A stretch of DNA of 7,812 bases from Nitriliruptoraceae bacterium (GTDB lineage: Bacteria > Actinomycetota > Nitriliruptoria > Nitriliruptorales > Nitriliruptoraceae): contig SKNP01000390.1 in the NCBI GenBank assembly GCA_007120485.1, positions 1-7,812 on the forward strand, in the 5' to 3' direction. This document shows, piece after piece, positions 6,103 to 7,812 of the stretch. Every line of letters starts with the position of its first letter. Position 1 is the first letter of the stretch. The notes beneath the pieces were generated by a model, which searched no databases, was not told where the DNA came from, and saw only the letters and a program-made list of their open reading frames with translations. Both the position numbers and the translations under genes were made by a program.

Positions 6103-6717
6103 TCACGCGTCGACGCACGAGGGGCCCTCGGGTGACTGCTCGAGGGCGTTGGCGGTGCGGGCGGGGCCCGTCAGCTCTTCGCTGAGGTTGACGATGAAAC
6201 GGCCGTCGTCGATGAACGACACGTAGCGGTCGAGGCCCCGTGGCGCCGGACCTCCCGTCCACTCGCCGTAGCGGTTGTAGCGCGACCCGTGGCAGGGGCA
6301 CTCGAACCACTGCGAGGTCTGACACCAGGGCACGCCGCACCCGAGGTGCGGGCAGGTCTGCGAGTTGACCGCCATCAAGCCGAGGCCTTCGCCCTCGTCG
6401 ATGATCGCGTGGTCGTCGCCGTACACGCGCATGGCGTTGTCGTCCGACGGGTCCCACGAGATGATCGAGATGCCGCCGTCGGGGATCCGGATCGGCGCGC
6501 GCTCCTCGTCGATCTCGCCCAGCAGTTCCATCGCGTCACCGAGGTCGACCTCACCGGCCAGTTCGTCACCCGGACGCGGATAGAGGAACCCGAGCGAGGC
6601 CAGCCCGAACCCACCGAGTCCCGCGCTGACCGACCCGATCAGGCTGTAGCGCAGGAAGGTGCGACGCTCGACCGGCTTGAGCTCGAGCCGGCGGCGCTTC
6701 TCCTTCGATTCTGCCAT
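6103..6717 (-). CDS. Rieske [2Fe-2S] iron-sulfur subunit of the bc-type complex
   Basis: The Rieske protein takes one electron from quinol at the Qo site and gives it to the cytochrome c. The 204-residue product has a basic N-terminus and a twin-arginine motif, ERRTFLRYS (18-26), before a single hydrophobic segment (about 26-46), so it is probably exported folded by Tat and kept as a membrane anchor. The cluster-binding sequences are CPHLGC (122-127) and CPCHGS (140-145). Ligands are Cys122, His124, Cys140 and His143, and the disulfide is Cys127-Cys142. Only 12 residues separate the two boxes. Two further cysteines, Cys132 in VPWCQ and Cys201 near the C-terminus, are not part of the motif. 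The ATG at 6717 has only a weak purine-rich GAGAG upstream. The gene lies 58 bp after the subunit IV gene and 16 bp before the dihaem cytochrome c. Confidence 0.95.
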   Translation of the reverse strand: MAESKEKRRRLELKPVERRTFLRYSLIGSVSAGLGGFGLASLGFLYPRPGDELAGEVDLGDAMELLGEIDEERAPIRIPDGGISIISWDPSDDNAMRVYGDDHAIIDEGEGLGLMAVNSQTCPHLGCGVPWCQTSQWFECPCHGSRYNRYGEWTGGPAPRGLDRYVSFIDDGRFIVNLSEELTGPARTANALEQSPEGPSCVDA

Positions 6718-6738
6718 GAGCGTCTCTCTCGTCGGGGC

Positions 6739-6770
6739 GTCGGGCGACCATCGTGACGGATGGCCCGGAC
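6739..6770 (-). other. Intergenic hairpin between the subunit IV and Rieske genes
   Basis: CCATC (6748-6752) pairs with GATGG (6759-6763) around a 6-nt loop. GGG (6742-6744) pairs with CCC (6764-6766), and GTC (6739-6741) with GAC (6768-6770), with small bulges between. The structure fills much of the 58-bp gap before the Rieske ATG. It could be a processing or stability element that sets relative subunit levels. No T-run follows, so read-through into the Rieske gene is expected. Confidence 0.4.
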
Positions 6771-6775
6771 GGGGT

Positions 6776-7615
6776 CTAGAGGGTGAAGCCGAGGCCTTCG
6801 GACCAGGGCCAGACCCACTCGTAGCCGGCTCCCCGCAGGAAGGAACCGATGATCACGAGCAGGCCCCAGAAGGTCAGGAAGAACGTGAAGGCCATGTTGG
6901 CGACCTTGCGGTTCTCCGGCTTGGCCGAGGGGTTCTTGTCGACGTAGGGGATGGCCATCAGCGCCACCATGAACACCCCGGGGAGCGTCACCCCCGCGAC
7001 CATCGGGTGGAAGTACCGCAGCAGCTCCTGCAACCCCATGAAATACCAGGGCGCCTTGTTGATCGCCGGTACCTCGTTGGGGTTGGCCAGCGAGCCGAGC
7101 GGAGCATCGAGGAAGAACGACGCGATCAGCAGCAACGACCCGGCCGCGAGCAGCGCGACGAACTCCACCAGCAGCAGGTGCGGCCAGGTGTAGACCTTGT
7201 CCATCTGCTTGGACTGGACCTGCTGGATGCCGGCGGGCGGCACGAGCGCGAGCAGGCGGTGGGTGTGGTCGGAGGACTGCGGCACCCCGAGGGATGCGGG
7301 TTCCTTGGACTCTCCGCCGAGCGACGCGGCGACGCGAGCGGCCCGCTGTTCGGGAGTGAGTCGCCCTCCGCCACCGCCGCCCTCGGCAGGCGCGGCGGTC
7401 TTGGTCGCGACGCCGCCACCACCGGCCGAGGAGCGGAACTCCTCGAGCGCCTTCTCGGCCTGCTCAACCGGCTTGGGTCCGAGGCTCTGGCCCTCGGCGA
7501 TCTTGCTCTGTCGGACGGCGGCTGCCTTGGCCTTGGCCCGAGCGATGCGTTCGCTCTTGCCCTCGGAGATCAGGCGGTCGTAGACCGCCTGATCCATCTG
7601 GACCTCATCGCTCAT
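6776..7615 (-). CDS. Subunit IV-like C-terminal half of cytochrome b, with a long N-terminal extension
   Basis: This is the second half of a split cytochrome b (like PetD or Bacillus QcrC) and forms part of the Qo quinol site. The recognisable core starts near residue 140 with VYTWPHLLLVE, followed by helices at about 146-168, 208-224 and 241-261. The family segment NEVPAINKAPWYFMGLQELL (180-199) is followed by RYFHPMVAGVTLPG. The usual Qo motif PEWY reads APWY (188-191) here. Ahead of the core are about 140 soluble residues: a charged Ala/Lys/Arg-rich helical part (about 8-62), a glycine-rich linker (65-84) and a second short charged part. Typical subunit IV proteins are about 160 residues and lack this. 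The ATG at 7615 has GAAAGG 10 nt upstream and lies 63 bp after the b6 stop. The C-terminus is not fused to a cytochrome c domain, unlike Bacillus QcrC. Confidence 0.93.
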   Translation of the reverse strand: MSDEVQMDQAVYDRLISEGKSERIARAKAKAAAVRQSKIAEGQSLGPKPVEQAEKALEEFRSSAGGGGVATKTAAPAEGGGGGGRLTPEQRAARVAASLGGESKEPASLGVPQSSDHTHRLLALVPPAGIQQVQSKQMDKVYTWPHLLLVEFVALLAAGSLLLIASFFLDAPLGSLANPNEVPAINKAPWYFMGLQELLRYFHPMVAGVTLPGVFMVALMAIPYVDKNPSAKPENRKVANMAFTFFLTFWGLLVIIGSFLRGAGYEWVWPWSEGLGFTL

Positions 7616-7625
7616 CGTCGCGCAA

Positions 7626-7631
7626 CCTTTC
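7626..7631 (-). promoter_or_regulatory. Ribosome-binding site of the subunit IV-like gene
   Basis: GAAAGG on the minus strand lies 10 nt before the ATG at 7615. It supports translation from the far upstream ATG, and so supports the long N-terminal extension being made as part of the protein. Confidence 0.5.
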
Positions 7632-7678
7632 GGTGACCGTGCTCGCCGTCGGCGGGCGGCGGACCGCAGCGTGGTCGA

Positions 7679-7812
7679 TCACAGCGGGCCGGAGATGCCG
7701 CCGTCCTTGCGGATCCGCCAGAAGTGGACCGCGAGGAAGACGACCGTGATGAACGGGATGAACAGCACGTGGAGGACGTACCAGCGCAACAGCGTTTCCG
7801 GACCGATCTCCA
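7679..7812 (-). CDS. Cytochrome b6-like subunit, C-terminal 43 residues, cut by window edge
   Basis: Only the end of this gene is visible. It encodes the N-terminal, dihaem half of a split cytochrome b that oxidises and reduces quinone and carries electrons across the membrane. The visible peptide, from EIGPETLLRWYVLHVLF to KDGGISGPL, is the fourth haem-bearing helix of cytochrome b6 and its short tail. His14 and His29 of the fragment are the expected haem ligands and have 14 residues between them, the spacing of b6-type proteins; classical bc1 cytochrome b has 13. The stop at 7681-7679 directly after this helix shows that the protein is split here rather than fused to the second half, which follows as a separate gene after 63 bp. 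The covalent-haem cysteine known in b6f and Bacillus would be near the N-terminus, outside the window. Confidence 0.92.
   Translation of the reverse strand, partial: EIGPETLLRWYVLHVLFIPFITVVFLAVHFWRIRKDGGISGPL

Noticed and set aside
7641..7657. Inverted repeat in the gap between the b6 and subunit IV genes
   Set aside because: Only a 4-bp stem with a mismatch is possible on the transcribed strand, which is common by chance at this GC content.

Overview
This window is a high-GC, actinobacterial-looking stretch in which every supportable gene lies on the minus strand. It carries two adjoining respiratory gene groups. Read in the direction of transcription (high to low coordinates), the first group is a quinol:cytochrome c oxidoreductase (cytochrome bc / b6-type complex). 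It contains the 3' end of a cytochrome b6-like subunit (7679-7812, cut by the window edge), a separate subunit IV-like half of cytochrome b with a long N-terminal extension (6776-7615), a Tat-exported Rieske iron-sulfur protein (6103-6717), a membrane-anchored dihaem cytochrome c (5079-6086), and a three-helix membrane protein of unknown function (4133-5047).

About 330 bp without a gene follow (3799-4132). This gap holds two 26-bp direct repeats, a plus-strand run of G-tracts that fits a G-quadruplex pattern, and a perfect 7-bp hairpin.

The second group encodes cytochrome c maturation by System II (Ccs/Res): a TlpA/ResA-like thioredoxin lipoprotein (3232-3798), CcdA (2472-3230), ResB (467-2428), and the N-terminal part of CcsB/ResC (1-470, cut by the window edge). 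tlpA and ccdA are 1 bp apart and resB/ccsB overlap by 4 bp, so these are translationally coupled neighbours.

The two groups make sense together. The first makes a complex whose dihaem cytochrome c needs covalent haem attachment on the outer face of the membrane. The second supplies the reductant relay (CcdA to TlpA) and the haem handling and ligation machinery (ResB-CcsB) for that step. The split cytochrome b, the His-X14-His spacing in the b6 fragment, and an APWY sequence where many cytochromes b have PEWY resemble Firmicutes and b6f-like complexes more than the fused QcrB of mycobacteria. They suggest a menaquinol-using chain.

The very high GC, frequent GTG starts and the notably acidic extracytoplasmic domains suggest a deep-branching actinobacterium, perhaps from a saline or alkaline habitat (Nitriliruptoria-like). 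That placement is inference and cannot be settled without a database search. No mobile elements, tRNA/rRNA genes, CRISPR arrays or phage genes were seen.
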